Part shown: positions 7,457 through 16,291 of the stretch, one piece after another
Layout: every line of letters starts with the position of its first letter
Position numbering within the stretch: the first letter of the stretch is position 1
DNA from: Minisyncoccota bacterium
GTDB lineage: Bacteria; Patescibacteriota; Minisyncoccia; Phycocordibacterales; CAIZLB01
Length of the DNA: 39,883 nucleotides
Direction of reading: 5' to 3'
NCBI GenBank assembly: GCA_018062305.1
Contig: JAGOSK010000001.1
Span: forward strand, 108,826-148,708
Notes under the pieces: generated by a model
Databases searched by the model: none
What the model saw: the letters and a program-made list of their open reading frames with translations, nothing else
What the model was told of the DNA's origin: nothing
Made by a program: the position numbers and the translations under genes

Positions 7457-8806
7457 ATGCAACAATATTTAAAAACAAACTTCCTTTCTTTATTATCAGC
7501 CTTCATACTTTTTGTAGGAGTTCCACTTGCATACGCGTGGACTGCTCCTACCTCAACGCCACCAAATGGAAACACAAAAGCCCCTATAACAGTTTCTCTC
7601 ACTGAACAAACCAAAGAAGGTAAACTAGGCTTGGGAGGATTGGCAGTATTTGGTCAGTCACTCATGAATAAAAGTGCAACAAGTAGTTATACATTGAGTA
7701 CAGCCAGCAGACAAAGCCTTACTCTTGGGGTTAATGGAAAAGTTGGGGCAGAGGAATATTGTGATAAAGATGGATTAAATTGTGTAACAACTCTTGGTTT
7801 GCTTAGTGGCGGAGGTATGGGTACTACCACAGGTACATCGACAGCCACAAGCACATTGCCCGCTGGTGGTATACAAGTAAGAATGGGTCCAATGGGTTGT
7901 AATTATATATTGACTACAAATGCTACTTGTAAAACACAGGGCTGGGAAAATTGCGGAGGTGAAGGGTGTTATTCAAGATATTTTGCGTGTAATGGTGGAG
8001 GAGGAGGAAATGTTTCTCTTACCTGTCCAACAGTCCCAGTGAATCTCATTGTTAAAGCCGCGCCTGCCATAGGTTCATCTTTGAGTGTTGGCTATAGTCC
8101 GGGAACTGTATATCGCCTCGGTAATCTAAATATAGATTGGACGGGGGACAACATTCCTTCTGGTGCCCCTATAAAACTGCAAATCTTAAATTCTGGAGGT
8201 ACAGAGGTGTATAAGTATGCGGGAGACGGCAGTGGTGCGACTTCTAAGACTGTACCCCTCACAGACCTCACAAAATTTACTCAAAATGGAGTATACAAGG
8301 TAGTTGCAAGTACAGTAGTGGACGGAAAAGCACTGTCTGCTACATCACAGAACTTCACTACAATAAATCCAACAGCTGAGTTTAGTTTAACTGGTGACCC
8401 AACTATCACCGCTGTAAACAACCCAACAACAGGTATTACTACAAAAATCATTGCTACATACCCTATGAAAGTGAAAGTAACTGGTGGTTTACTGACTAAA
8501 CCGGTAATTGGAGACTTTGTAGCAAAGTTTGATAACGCGAGTACTTCATTTCCTGAGGTAGACGACACAACCGCAGTATTGAAAGCAACATTCCCAGCAG
8601 GAGCAACTCTCGGTGAAGGTAACCATCAATTTACAATAGAGTCTTCATACAATGTACCTGCAGCGACTGCTGCTAAGCCAACATCTGGCGAGTGGAAAGG
8701 TATGATTAAGACGATTAAGAGTAAGTTTGGAACAATTCCTGCAGAAACACTACCTTACACTAATATCATCACGACAAACTCAGCAACAGTTAAGGGTAAG
8801 TTCTAA
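7457..8806 (+). CDS. Secreted multidomain surface protein
   Basis: The 449-aa precursor has a clear signal peptide (about residues 1-27, ending VPLAYA before WTAP). The mature start WTAPTSTPPNGNTKAPI and the GLGGLAVFGQS segment resemble exported Parcubacteria proteins. A Cys-rich part (CNYILTTNATCKTQGWENC and more) follows a Thr-rich linker, then Gly-rich sequence and at least two Ig-like or fibronectin-like beta domains in the C-terminal half (residues about 190-440). No catalytic motif or sortase signal is seen. A filament or adhesion role is possible but unproven. A terminator follows 21 bases after the stop. Confidence 0.8.
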   Translation: MQQYLKTNFLSLLSAFILFVGVPLAYAWTAPTSTPPNGNTKAPITVSLTEQTKEGKLGLGGLAVFGQSLMNKSATSSYTLSTASRQSLTLGVNGKVGAEEYCDKDGLNCVTTLGLLSGGGMGTTTGTSTATSTLPAGGIQVRMGPMGCNYILTTNATCKTQGWENCGGEGCYSRYFACNGGGGGNVSLTCPTVPVNLIVKAAPAIGSSLSVGYSPGTVYRLGNLNIDWTGDNIPSGAPIKLQILNSGGTEVYKYAGDGSGATSKTVPLTDLTKFTQNGVYKVVASTVVDGKALSATSQNFTTINPTAEFSLTGDPTITAVNNPTTGITTKIIATYPMKVKVTGGLLTKPVIGDFVAKFDNASTSFPEVDDTTAVLKATFPAGATLGEGNHQFTIESSYNVPAATAAKPTSGEWKGMIKTIKSKFGTIPAETLPYTNIITTNSATVKGKF

Positions 8807-8827
8807 TAATCCTTGAGCTTCTGAGAT

Positions 8828-8866
8828 AACAAAAAATACCACCCACAAAGGATGGTATTTTTTGTT
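8828..8866. terminator. Bidirectional terminator between the surface-protein gene and thyX
   Basis: Perfect 14-bp inverted repeat (AACAAAAAATACCA / TGGTATTTTTTGTT) with an 11-base loop. Both strands end in T-rich tracts, which fits convergent genes. Confidence 0.9.
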
Positions 8867-8938
8867 GCGCATCAAAACTTGGGCGAAGTCATTCTTTCTG
8901 CACGGTTTTTTTTACTTACATTCTCCAGTGCTCTATAT

Positions 8939-10348
8939 CTATAAAATCTTCTTTACAATATCCTGAGTTCCTCTTTTTGTGTCCCATTCATCTGCTTCCA
9001 TATCTGCATGAGAGGCGATATTGGGGAGGAGTTCCTTTAGTGTCTTCGCCATTTGCTGTGCTACTACACGCAATGTTGCATGCACTGTTTGATTTGCTCG
9101 AAGCTCTGAAACGTACACAGTTTGTGGGACACTATATGTAACTTCGCAAGCAACTGCAAAGCCCAGAGCTGTATAGTACTGCTTCATATATTTATCACAG
9201 GATAGACTTTCGATATCTGCGATTTGCTCACTTATAATTTGCTCTGCTTTCGTCCGGAAACTTTCTGGAAGCTGTTCAAGATACCATGGTAAAAATCCAT
9301 GATGAGTCACCAATAATGGCATTTCACATACTCCATTTCGGTGCCTCTGAATATCTCGGAAAGAGCCGAAGTCTAGTGGAAACTGAAAAGTAATTGTTCC
9401 ATACTTTGCGAGTTTGATTGGTAGCTCAGTCTTTTGAGGTCGCTTTTCCAAAAGGTCTTTGTGTTCTGAAATTCCTTTTACATCTACTGTCGAAGTGTAA
9501 GAGAAGCCAGCCTTCAAAGCATTCTCCTTTCGATCATAAAAATCCAAAGCTGCGCCAAGAGAATAGTAATCCTCTTGTTCGTCGTATGTCTTGTGACTGA
9601 AACTACTAGGATACTTAGATTTGAGGGCGGAGCGAATAGATGTACCAATATCTCTAATTTCAGGAAGGGGACTATGCTCAAGATATTTGAGGTGATCGTG
9701 TGCTTGTCTAAAGTCAGTATGCCAACTTGCATACGTTGTAATTCCAGCAGGGAGAAAACCTCGCGCGATATCAAATGCTTTCACCTTGATTGCTTTTTCG
9801 TAAATTGATTCTTTTTCACCTTCTTTTATAGGATATTTATTTTTAAGAAATGGAACAAGCTCGATCAGTGCTTCATTATATAAATCCATCCACTTTTGTT
9901 GTATCTTTTTACCAAGTTCAACATCATTTTCTTTGTATGTCGGAAGGTTTTTGTCATCAACAGGGTTTAACACCTTTTGCTTGGACATATCCAAATATCG
10001 AGTACTCGCTTCCTGTCCTCTATATAGCTGCCAGTCTTGAATAGCTTTTGCCCCAAGGATACTGATGTTTTCTGCAAAAAGAGTTGTACTACCACAATCA
10101 CCAATACTTTTATGGCCATACCCAACATAGAAAGTATCCATAAACTTCTCATACCCAACTTCCTTAATCTTTTGTAAATGGTTTACGACACTTTGAGGGG
10201 AGCGTGAATACAGAGCCTGAGCCATGGCTGTAGCTTCTGGATGCATATCGTCGACGATATATATCTCAGATCCTGCCGTAGTGATGGCGTCTGGCTTAAT
10301 AGCTACAGTATCTGCGCTCTGTACAGCGTCTTGATTTGTATTGTTCAT
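8939..10348 (-). CDS. thyX: ThyX-like flavin-dependent thymidylate synthase, tandem-domain form
   Basis: This is about twice the usual ThyX length (469 against roughly 220-250 aa) and reads as two ThyX-like halves. The N-terminal half has GYGHKSIGDCG and, at about residues 109-118, YRGQEASTRY, which keeps the E.S.RY end of the ThyX signature but not RHR. The C-terminal half has DFGSFRDIQRHRNGV with RHR at about 335-337, followed by ELRANQTVHATLRVVAQQMA, but lacks the S.RY end. ThyX makes dTMP from dUMP using methylene-THF and reduced FAD. The start is ATG at 10348, since the frame extends only two codons further to a TTG. The neighbouring dut, deaminase, glyA and tmk genes fit the role. Confidence 0.82.
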   Translation of the reverse strand: MNNTNQDAVQSADTVAIKPDAITTAGSEIYIVDDMHPEATAMAQALYSRSPQSVVNHLQKIKEVGYEKFMDTFYVGYGHKSIGDCGSTTLFAENISILGAKAIQDWQLYRGQEASTRYLDMSKQKVLNPVDDKNLPTYKENDVELGKKIQQKWMDLYNEALIELVPFLKNKYPIKEGEKESIYEKAIKVKAFDIARGFLPAGITTYASWHTDFRQAHDHLKYLEHSPLPEIRDIGTSIRSALKSKYPSSFSHKTYDEQEDYYSLGAALDFYDRKENALKAGFSYTSTVDVKGISEHKDLLEKRPQKTELPIKLAKYGTITFQFPLDFGSFRDIQRHRNGVCEMPLLVTHHGFLPWYLEQLPESFRTKAEQIISEQIADIESLSCDKYMKQYYTALGFAVACEVTYSVPQTVYVSELRANQTVHATLRVVAQQMAKTLKELLPNIASHADMEADEWDTKRGTQDIVKKIL

Positions 10349-10448
10349 GCCCAAATTTTATCACTCGGGCAAGGCCCCGAGCATCTTGTTAACCAGGATT
10401 TTTGATGTCTTGGTTTGGTTTTATTTACCAACTTTTAAATTTCCGTCA

Positions 10449-10454
10449 TATAAT
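10449..10454 (+). promoter_or_regulatory. Putative -10 element upstream of glyA
   Basis: A consensus TATAAT lies 51 bases before the glyA ATG in the 157-base gap between the divergent thyX and glyA genes. No convincing -35 is visible. The same gap holds a small 6-bp hairpin (CTCGGG / CCCGAG) near 10366-10383. Confidence 0.4.
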
Positions 10455-10505
10455 TGATGTGTCAAATTACAAAGGTGTCCGTGGCCGCTTAACTACAAAA
10501 CCAAC

Positions 10506-11747
10506 ATGAAAGACCTTCAAATCAAGAAACTCATAGAAGCAGAAAAGAAGCGACAGAAAAGTGTAATTAATCTTATTGCATCAGAAAACTATTGTTCGAC
10601 TGATGCACTTGAAGCTCTCGGCTCAGTCTTTGATAATAAATATGCAGAAGGTTATCCAGGTGCAAGATACTATGGTGGCAATCAAGTAGTTGATCAACTC
10701 GAATCACTTGCGCAAGCACGAGCATTAAAACTCTTTGGTCTCGATGCAAAAAAATGGCACGTAAATGTTCAACCTTGGTCTGGTGCGAACGCAAACTTAG
10801 CGGTGTATCTTGGGCTTGCTCCTATTGGTTCAAAAATAATGGGAATGGCCCTCACTTCAGGTGGACATCTTTCACATGGCCAAAAAGTTTCTATTACAGG
10901 AAAAGCGTGGACGCCTCTTACATATATTGTAGATCCAGAAACAGAAATGCTTGATTATGATTATGTAGAAGAATTAGCTAAAAGTGAAAAGCCGGCAATC
11001 ATCGTAGCGGGATTTACTGCATATCCTCGAGAAGTTGATTGGAAACGATTTAGAAAAATTGCAGACGAGGCTGATGCACTTCTCATGGTAGATATGTCTC
11101 ATCTTGCTGGGCTTGTTGCGGGTAAAGCATATCCAAGTCCATTTCCATATGCGGATATCGTAACAACAACTACTCACAAAACTTTGCGAGGTCCTCGAGG
11201 TGCAATGATTTTTTCACGAATAGATAAACGAGAGCTTAACAAAAAAATTGATAAGGCCGTTTTTCCAGGACTTCAAGGTGGTCCACACGAGAGTCAGATT
11301 GCAGGTATTGCTGTGGCTCTCAAAGAGGCGGGTGAAGCAAAATTTAAATCATATGCAAAGCAGGTGATTAAGAACGCAAAAGTTTTGGCGGCTGAGTTGC
11401 AAAAACGAGGTTGGCATATCGTTGCAGACGGAACTGATAGTCATATGGTCCTTGTAGACACATGGATGGACGGTGTGAAGGTCTCTGCCGAAGTGGCAGC
11501 GAGCATAAAGCATGGTGAAATGGCATTCGGAGCAGGAGGTGTTCCTGGAAAAGTGGCTGAATTGGCACTAGAAAAGGCGGGAATTATTTGTAACAAAAAC
11601 ACAGTGCCAGGAGAAAAGCGCTCACCATTTGATCCGTCTGGTATTAGACTTGGAACACCTGCTGAAACAACACGTGGTAAAAAAGAAGCAGATTTTAAGA
11701 AGATTGCAGAAAAAATTGATAAAGTTTTGAAATCTATTAAACAGTAA
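10506..11747 (+). CDS. glyA: Serine hydroxymethyltransferase
   Basis: A PLP enzyme converting serine and THF to glycine and 5,10-methylene-THF. The 413-aa protein has SHMT landmarks: NLIASENYCS near the N-terminus, YAEGYPGARYYGG, DMSHLAGLVAGKAYPSP, and TTTTHKTLRGPRG with the PLP lysine at residue 225. The C-terminal part SPFDPSGIRLGTPAETTRG is also standard. It starts a plus-strand group with tmk 58 bases downstream. It feeds methylene-THF to the ThyX-like protein and works with FolD. The start is preceded by an A-rich tract without a Shine-Dalgarno. Confidence 0.97.
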   Translation: MKDLQIKKLIEAEKKRQKSVINLIASENYCSTDALEALGSVFDNKYAEGYPGARYYGGNQVVDQLESLAQARALKLFGLDAKKWHVNVQPWSGANANLAVYLGLAPIGSKIMGMALTSGGHLSHGQKVSITGKAWTPLTYIVDPETEMLDYDYVEELAKSEKPAIIVAGFTAYPREVDWKRFRKIADEADALLMVDMSHLAGLVAGKAYPSPFPYADIVTTTTHKTLRGPRGAMIFSRIDKRELNKKIDKAVFPGLQGGPHESQIAGIAVALKEAGEAKFKSYAKQVIKNAKVLAAELQKRGWHIVADGTDSHMVLVDTWMDGVKVSAEVAASIKHGEMAFGAGGVPGKVAELALEKAGIICNKNTVPGEKRSPFDPSGIRLGTPAETTRGKKEADFKKIAEKIDKVLKSIKQ

Positions 11748-11805
11748 TTGTGCGAGTACAGAAATTAAAGTGGCGGAAATTATCTAACAAAAAATAAAAC
11801 GACCA

Positions 11806-12654
11806 ATGAGCGAACAAGCGTCAAATATCAAAAAAGGAAAGCTTATCGTAATCGAGGGCACGGATGGATCTGGTAAAAAAACTCAGACAGCAAGACTTCT
11901 CGAACGACTGATTGCTCAAGGGGCCACCTTAGCATCTCTCAATGCGAGTCTGTTTACACCACATGCAGCAGGTTTAAAAGCCGAAGCATTGACGGATATT
12001 GATGAAGATAAGGACCCAACAGCAGAGACCTCTCCTATAGATAATTTCGTACAGACAATAGACTTTCCTCGCTATGGTACGCCGTCTTGTTATTTGGTCG
12101 AAAAATATTTACATGGAGGTTTTGGTACAGCAAATGAAGTCGGACCATATGTAGCTTCAATGTTTTATGCTGTAGACCGTTACGATCATTCATTCGACAT
12201 GAGAAAGAAACTTGATGCGGGAACTATTCTTGTGTCCGACAGATATGTTTCAGCAAGTATGGGACATCAGGCGGGGAAGATCGATGATTTAAAAGAACGA
12301 GATGTATATCTTGATTGGCTTGATAATCTTGAGTTTGAAATATTTAAAATTCCAAGACCCGATCTAACCATCATTTTGTACGTCGACCCTGAAACCAATC
12401 AACGACTAATGGCAAGTCGTCCTGATAAAGAATATTTGAAAGGAAAAAAGACAGATATCCACGAAGCGGATTTAGAACACTTGCGGAAAGCGGGTGAAGC
12501 ATTCCTATATGTAGCAAAAAAGTTTGGTTGGACTATTATTGACTGTGCTCCCAAGTCAGCTGAAAACCCAGAAGGAAAGTTGCTTGGTATTGATGAAATA
12601 CACGAGATAGTGTGGAAAGAAACAAAAAAGGTTTTGGAAAATTATGAGCAATAA
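11806..12654 (+). CDS. tmk: Thymidylate kinase, extended form
   Basis: Phosphorylates dTMP to dTDP. The P-loop GTDGSGKKT is at residues 18-26; DFPRYGTPS is the DFPR-type substrate loop, and the DR(Y/x) motif appears as SDRYVSAS. At 282 aa it is some 70 residues longer than typical bacterial TMK. The extra length is mainly an acidic, Thr/Ala-rich insertion (about residues 40-80) between the P-loop helix and the DFPR segment, plus an extended lid region near ASRPDKEYLKGKKTDIHE. The stop overlaps the next gene by 11 bases. The context with glyA, thyX and dut supports thymidylate metabolism. Confidence 0.9.
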   Translation: MSEQASNIKKGKLIVIEGTDGSGKKTQTARLLERLIAQGATLASLNASLFTPHAAGLKAEALTDIDEDKDPTAETSPIDNFVQTIDFPRYGTPSCYLVEKYLHGGFGTANEVGPYVASMFYAVDRYDHSFDMRKKLDAGTILVSDRYVSASMGHQAGKIDDLKERDVYLDWLDNLEFEIFKIPRPDLTIILYVDPETNQRLMASRPDKEYLKGKKTDIHEADLEHLRKAGEAFLYVAKKFGWTIIDCAPKSAENPEGKLLGIDEIHEIVWKETKKVLENYEQ

Positions 12655-13195
12655 AGATTTTACAATCTCAAAATATCTTAAATGGTTTGTTCCGGCGTTA
12701 ATGATTGTTGTGCTCTGTTTCCAGCTGTATTCAGTTTCTTTTTATAATCTTTCGCGTTGGAAGGGAGCAGGTATGGGTATGTTTTCAACGTACAAAAAGC
12801 GTATAGTAAAAGTGTCTTCTCCAGAGTATATGAACAACACTTTGTTTTCTACTCCAATACCAGATCCATTTGAGTTTTCTCTTGAAGAACTCCCAAGTGC
12901 AGGAAATGCAGATGGGTTTTGGAACTTTGTAGTATCAACACATTTTTTTGGAAAGGAGAATCAAATTCATAGTGTTCCATATCTCCACATTGGGGAATTA
13001 CCAAGTTCAATGCGTATCGCAAGAATGTTGAATGAAGTTTCATTGCTAAATCAAATGAGTACTGAACTACGTCAAATACATACAGGAACTGTTCAAGTTT
13101 TTGGTATAAAATCGTACGAAACTGGCCGTGGAATAGTACACTTTGAAACTCTATTAAGAAGGGAATATGGATCGACTAGTCCAATTCATAAATAA
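12644..13195 (+). CDS. Single-pass membrane protein with GMGMFS motif
   Basis: A 183-aa protein with one N-terminal transmembrane helix (about residues 14-32) followed directly by SRWKGAGMGMFSTYKKR and a soluble domain of about 140 residues. A GxGMFS-type motif after one helix is something I associate with small proteins encoded beside HTTM-like (vitamin K carboxylase-like) membrane proteins; this is recollection, not a verified match. The next gene encodes a polytopic membrane protein and begins within or just after this one, which supports a membrane complex. The gene overlaps tmk by 11 bases. Confidence 0.6.
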   Translation: MSNKDFTISKYLKWFVPALMIVVLCFQLYSVSFYNLSRWKGAGMGMFSTYKKRIVKVSSPEYMNNTLFSTPIPDPFEFSLEELPSAGNADGFWNFVVSTHFFGKENQIHSVPYLHIGELPSSMRIARMLNEVSLLNQMSTELRQIHTGTVQVFGIKSYETGRGIVHFETLLRREYGSTSPIHK

Positions 13196-13199
13196 AAAC

Positions 13200-14099
13200 A
13201 TGAAACTTTTAAAAACGTATTTACAAAAGGGCGTCGAATTCTTCGAGAAAGTAGATAGATTTAATTTGTTGGGATATTTGACCCTTTTTATGCTTTTATT
13301 TTTTGGACCAAATGAGTGGTTTTTACTTCCTATATATCAAATAGCTCTACTTCTCTCTCTACTATTTTCTCAAATGCTACGCTCACCAGTATTGTGGGGA
13401 ACACTGTCCTTTGTGACATTTGTTGCACTGTTCGATTTTTGGGAAATAGTTGATAACCATATGTGGCTTATATTGTATTGGCTTCTTGTGCTGTTCCTGA
13501 CAACTTTAAGTAGCCGAATGTATAAGACTGACATCCTGGATTTCGTAAAACACAATGCAATATTTATGATGGTTTTTATAATGGGAGTATCTGTTTTACA
13601 GAAGATTGTGGGAGGAGTTTTTATGGACGGTTCATTCTTTGAGTTCACCATCCTGACTGACGAGAGATTTTATTTAATTGCACACTATTTGGGTGGTATA
13701 TCAACTTTCGATTTTTTCAATAATGTCGATATGTTGTCTAATTTGTCCGACCCTCATTCACCTCTGGTTATAAAAACATCAAACGCTGTACGAACAGTAT
13801 CACTTATTTTTACATACTCTATAGTTTTGCTTGAGATATGCATTGCCACCCTGTTTTTGGTAAAGAATAGAAAAGCCCGTTTATGGGCACACATATTGAA
13901 CGCATTGTTTATTATCACGGTATATTTTGTTGCACCAGTATATGCCTTTGCCTTTCTTATTGCTGTATTGGCTATTGCTACTTTAGACACAGACAGGTCT
14001 TCATCAAGACTTCTGTTGATGTATTTTGCACTTTTGATTCTCATTTTTCTATATAAAATCCCATGGTTCTCTTTGGTGGTGTATTTTGCCAATGTTTAA
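13200..14099 (+). CDS. Polytopic membrane protein, possibly HTTM-like
   Basis: About 299 aa, with seven or more hydrophobic helices covering most of the length after a charged N-terminal helix (KTYLQKGVEFFEKVDRFN). Points suggesting an HTTM-like fold are a DNHMWLILYWLLVLFL helix and VLQKIVGGVFMDGSFFEF after a later helix, but I see no catalytic Lys/His arrangement I can vouch for. The ATG at 13200, four bases after the upstream stop and preceded by AATAAAAAC, fits the local start context better than an in-frame ATG at 13167, which would overlap the upstream gene by 29 bases. Probably forms a pair with the GMGMFS protein. Confidence 0.6.
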   Translation: MKLLKTYLQKGVEFFEKVDRFNLLGYLTLFMLLFFGPNEWFLLPIYQIALLLSLLFSQMLRSPVLWGTLSFVTFVALFDFWEIVDNHMWLILYWLLVLFLTTLSSRMYKTDILDFVKHNAIFMMVFIMGVSVLQKIVGGVFMDGSFFEFTILTDERFYLIAHYLGGISTFDFFNNVDMLSNLSDPHSPLVIKTSNAVRTVSLIFTYSIVLLEICIATLFLVKNRKARLWAHILNALFIITVYFVAPVYAFAFLIAVLAIATLDTDRSSSRLLLMYFALLILIFLYKIPWFSLVVYFANV

Positions 14100-14174
14100 T
14101 GTATTAAGATTTGTTTACTGATGCCATAAGTGCATAAAACAATAAAGTGCAAAATCTCTGTTTTTGTGTAATAT

Positions 14175-16142
14175 ATGAGTACTATACACAGCATTATGAA
14201 AGACGCCCTCAAAGACCACATCGTACAGACACTTCTTCGACTGAACCTTATTGAAGAATCTGAGAAAGATCAGACTCACTCCCGAATTATTATCGAGAGG
14301 CCTGCCGATATGTCTCATGGTGATTATGCAACAAATGTAGCAATGCTTTTTGCTCCAAAAGCAAAAAAGAGTCCTCTTGCGCTAGCTATTGAAATTGTTG
14401 AAAACTTGAGAGAAATACTTCCTATAAGTCTTGCGGGAGAGCCAGCGCAGAGTACTTCCACATCAGACAACGAAAACGAACTGAAAAATATACAAAAAAT
14501 TGAAATAGCTGGTCCGGGATTTATTAATATTTATTTAAAAAATTCTGTATACCGTAAAACAATTTCTGAGATTCTAGCAACAGGCGACACTTTTGGTACG
14601 AACACTTCAGAACAAAGTTCAGTTGGGCAGCAAAAGAAAATCGCTTTTGAATATACAGATCCAAACCCATTCAAGGTTTTTCATATTGGTCACCTTATGG
14701 CAAACACAGCGGGAGAGTCTCTTGCTCGTCTTGCAGAAGTTAACGGTGCAGAGGTAAAGCGTTTTTGTTATCAAGGAGATGTGGGAAGACATATTGCACT
14801 CATGATGTGGGGCTTACGACTTGTGGATGGTGGTATTCCAGGTGAATCAGCTAGTATAAGTGAAAAAGTAGCTTATTTTGGAAAAGCCTATGCCTTGGGT
14901 GCTACTGCATTTAAAAAATTGGAAGATGCGAGTAAGGAGGCAGGAGAAGTGGATGATCAAGGGCGTGCTACGGGTGCAGATTTTAAAAAGATGGAGGATG
15001 AGGTTCGTGAACTCAATAGAAAGATTTATGATCGAAGTGATGTTGAGGTAAATGAAATTTATGACAAAGGAAAAGAATGGAGTTTACAACACTTCGAAGA
15101 GTTGTATGAAATTCTTGGCACTAAGTTTGACCGATACTTCTTTGAAAGTCAGGTGACTGATAAGGGTATAGAAATTGTTAAAGCAAATACTACTCCAAAA
15201 GGTGAATCTGTATTTGAAGAAAGTAATGGAGCGGTTATTTTTGCTGGAGAAAAGTATGGTCTGCACACTCGAGTATTTCTCACTAAAGATGGCCTTCCTA
15301 CATATGAAGGAAAGGAAATAGGCCTCGTACCAACAAAATATGATGCATATAATTATGATCTGGGTTTTTATGTTACAGCAAATGAGCAAGATGAATATTT
15401 TAGAGTTGTATTGAAAGCAGCGTCATTTATTTTTCCAGAAATAATTGCTAAGACAAAACATGTGTCTCATGGAATGCTTAAACTGACTACGGGTAAAATG
15501 TCGTCACGAACAGGTGATGTTATTACTGGTGAATCACTTCTGATGGATATGATTGAGAGATCCCTTGAAAAGATGAAAGATAGAGACATGTCTGAGGGTG
15601 AGAAGAAGGATGTTGCAAAGGATGTGGCTGTTGCTGCAATTAAATACACGGTACTTCGACAGTCGCTTGGAAAAGACGTTGTATTTGATCCTGAAAAGTC
15701 TCTTTCTTTTGAAGGTGACTCTGGTCCATACTTACAATATGCATATGTTCGAGCTAAATCACTTCTCAATAAAGCGAAGGAGATGAGTGTGGTTCAGTAT
15801 GTGGATATGGCAGGAACTTCAAAAGAAGAAGGGGAAAGTGTTGTTGGTCCGACCGCTGATGGAGAAAAGACTACAGACAGCGGGTTGATGTTGAAGCTTG
15901 AAAAGACCCTAGCTCGTTACCCTGAAACTATTGAAAGAGCATGGAAAGAACTTTCTCCTCATCATGTTTCAAACTACCTCATTGACCTTGCCGGTACATT
16001 TAGTTCATTTTATGCGAACACTCAAGTTGTGAAGGTTGACGACCCATCTTCTGCTTACAAGGTAGCGCTTGTACAGGCTTTTTCTATTGTAATGAAAAAC
16101 GGCTTGGCTGTGCTTGGTATACGAGTTCCAGAGAAGATGTAG
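14175..16142 (+). CDS. argS: Arginyl-tRNA synthetase
   Basis: Class I synthetase that charges tRNA-Arg. The 655-aa protein has an N-terminal Arg-tRNA synthetase additional domain (RIIIERPADMSHGDYATNVAM, IAGPGFINIYL), the HIGH motif at 170-173 in DPNPFKVFHIGHL, a KMSSR-type loop at about 441 (GKMSSRTGDVI), and an all-helical anticodon domain ending VLGIRVPEKM. The length is somewhat above the family norm because of Ser/Thr- and acid-rich linkers (about residues 88-105, and near 255-275). It follows the membrane-protein pair by 75 bases. Confidence 0.97.
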   Translation: MSTIHSIMKDALKDHIVQTLLRLNLIEESEKDQTHSRIIIERPADMSHGDYATNVAMLFAPKAKKSPLALAIEIVENLREILPISLAGEPAQSTSTSDNENELKNIQKIEIAGPGFINIYLKNSVYRKTISEILATGDTFGTNTSEQSSVGQQKKIAFEYTDPNPFKVFHIGHLMANTAGESLARLAEVNGAEVKRFCYQGDVGRHIALMMWGLRLVDGGIPGESASISEKVAYFGKAYALGATAFKKLEDASKEAGEVDDQGRATGADFKKMEDEVRELNRKIYDRSDVEVNEIYDKGKEWSLQHFEELYEILGTKFDRYFFESQVTDKGIEIVKANTTPKGESVFEESNGAVIFAGEKYGLHTRVFLTKDGLPTYEGKEIGLVPTKYDAYNYDLGFYVTANEQDEYFRVVLKAASFIFPEIIAKTKHVSHGMLKLTTGKMSSRTGDVITGESLLMDMIERSLEKMKDRDMSEGEKKDVAKDVAVAAIKYTVLRQSLGKDVVFDPEKSLSFEGDSGPYLQYAYVRAKSLLNKAKEMSVVQYVDMAGTSKEEGESVVGPTADGEKTTDSGLMLKLEKTLARYPETIERAWKELSPHHVSNYLIDLAGTFSSFYANTQVVKVDDPSSAYKVALVQAFSIVMKNGLAVLGIRVPEKM

Positions 16143-16291
16143 TTGCGTCAGTAGGCTACTTTGTACTATATTATGCTTAACTATATAAGGTCTTTTGCTC
16201 TACTATTGAGAACTACCTGTGCACTATATAAGTATTAAAAATATACATATATAAACTGACGGAAGACTCCGCCATTTCGCAAAATAAACTA

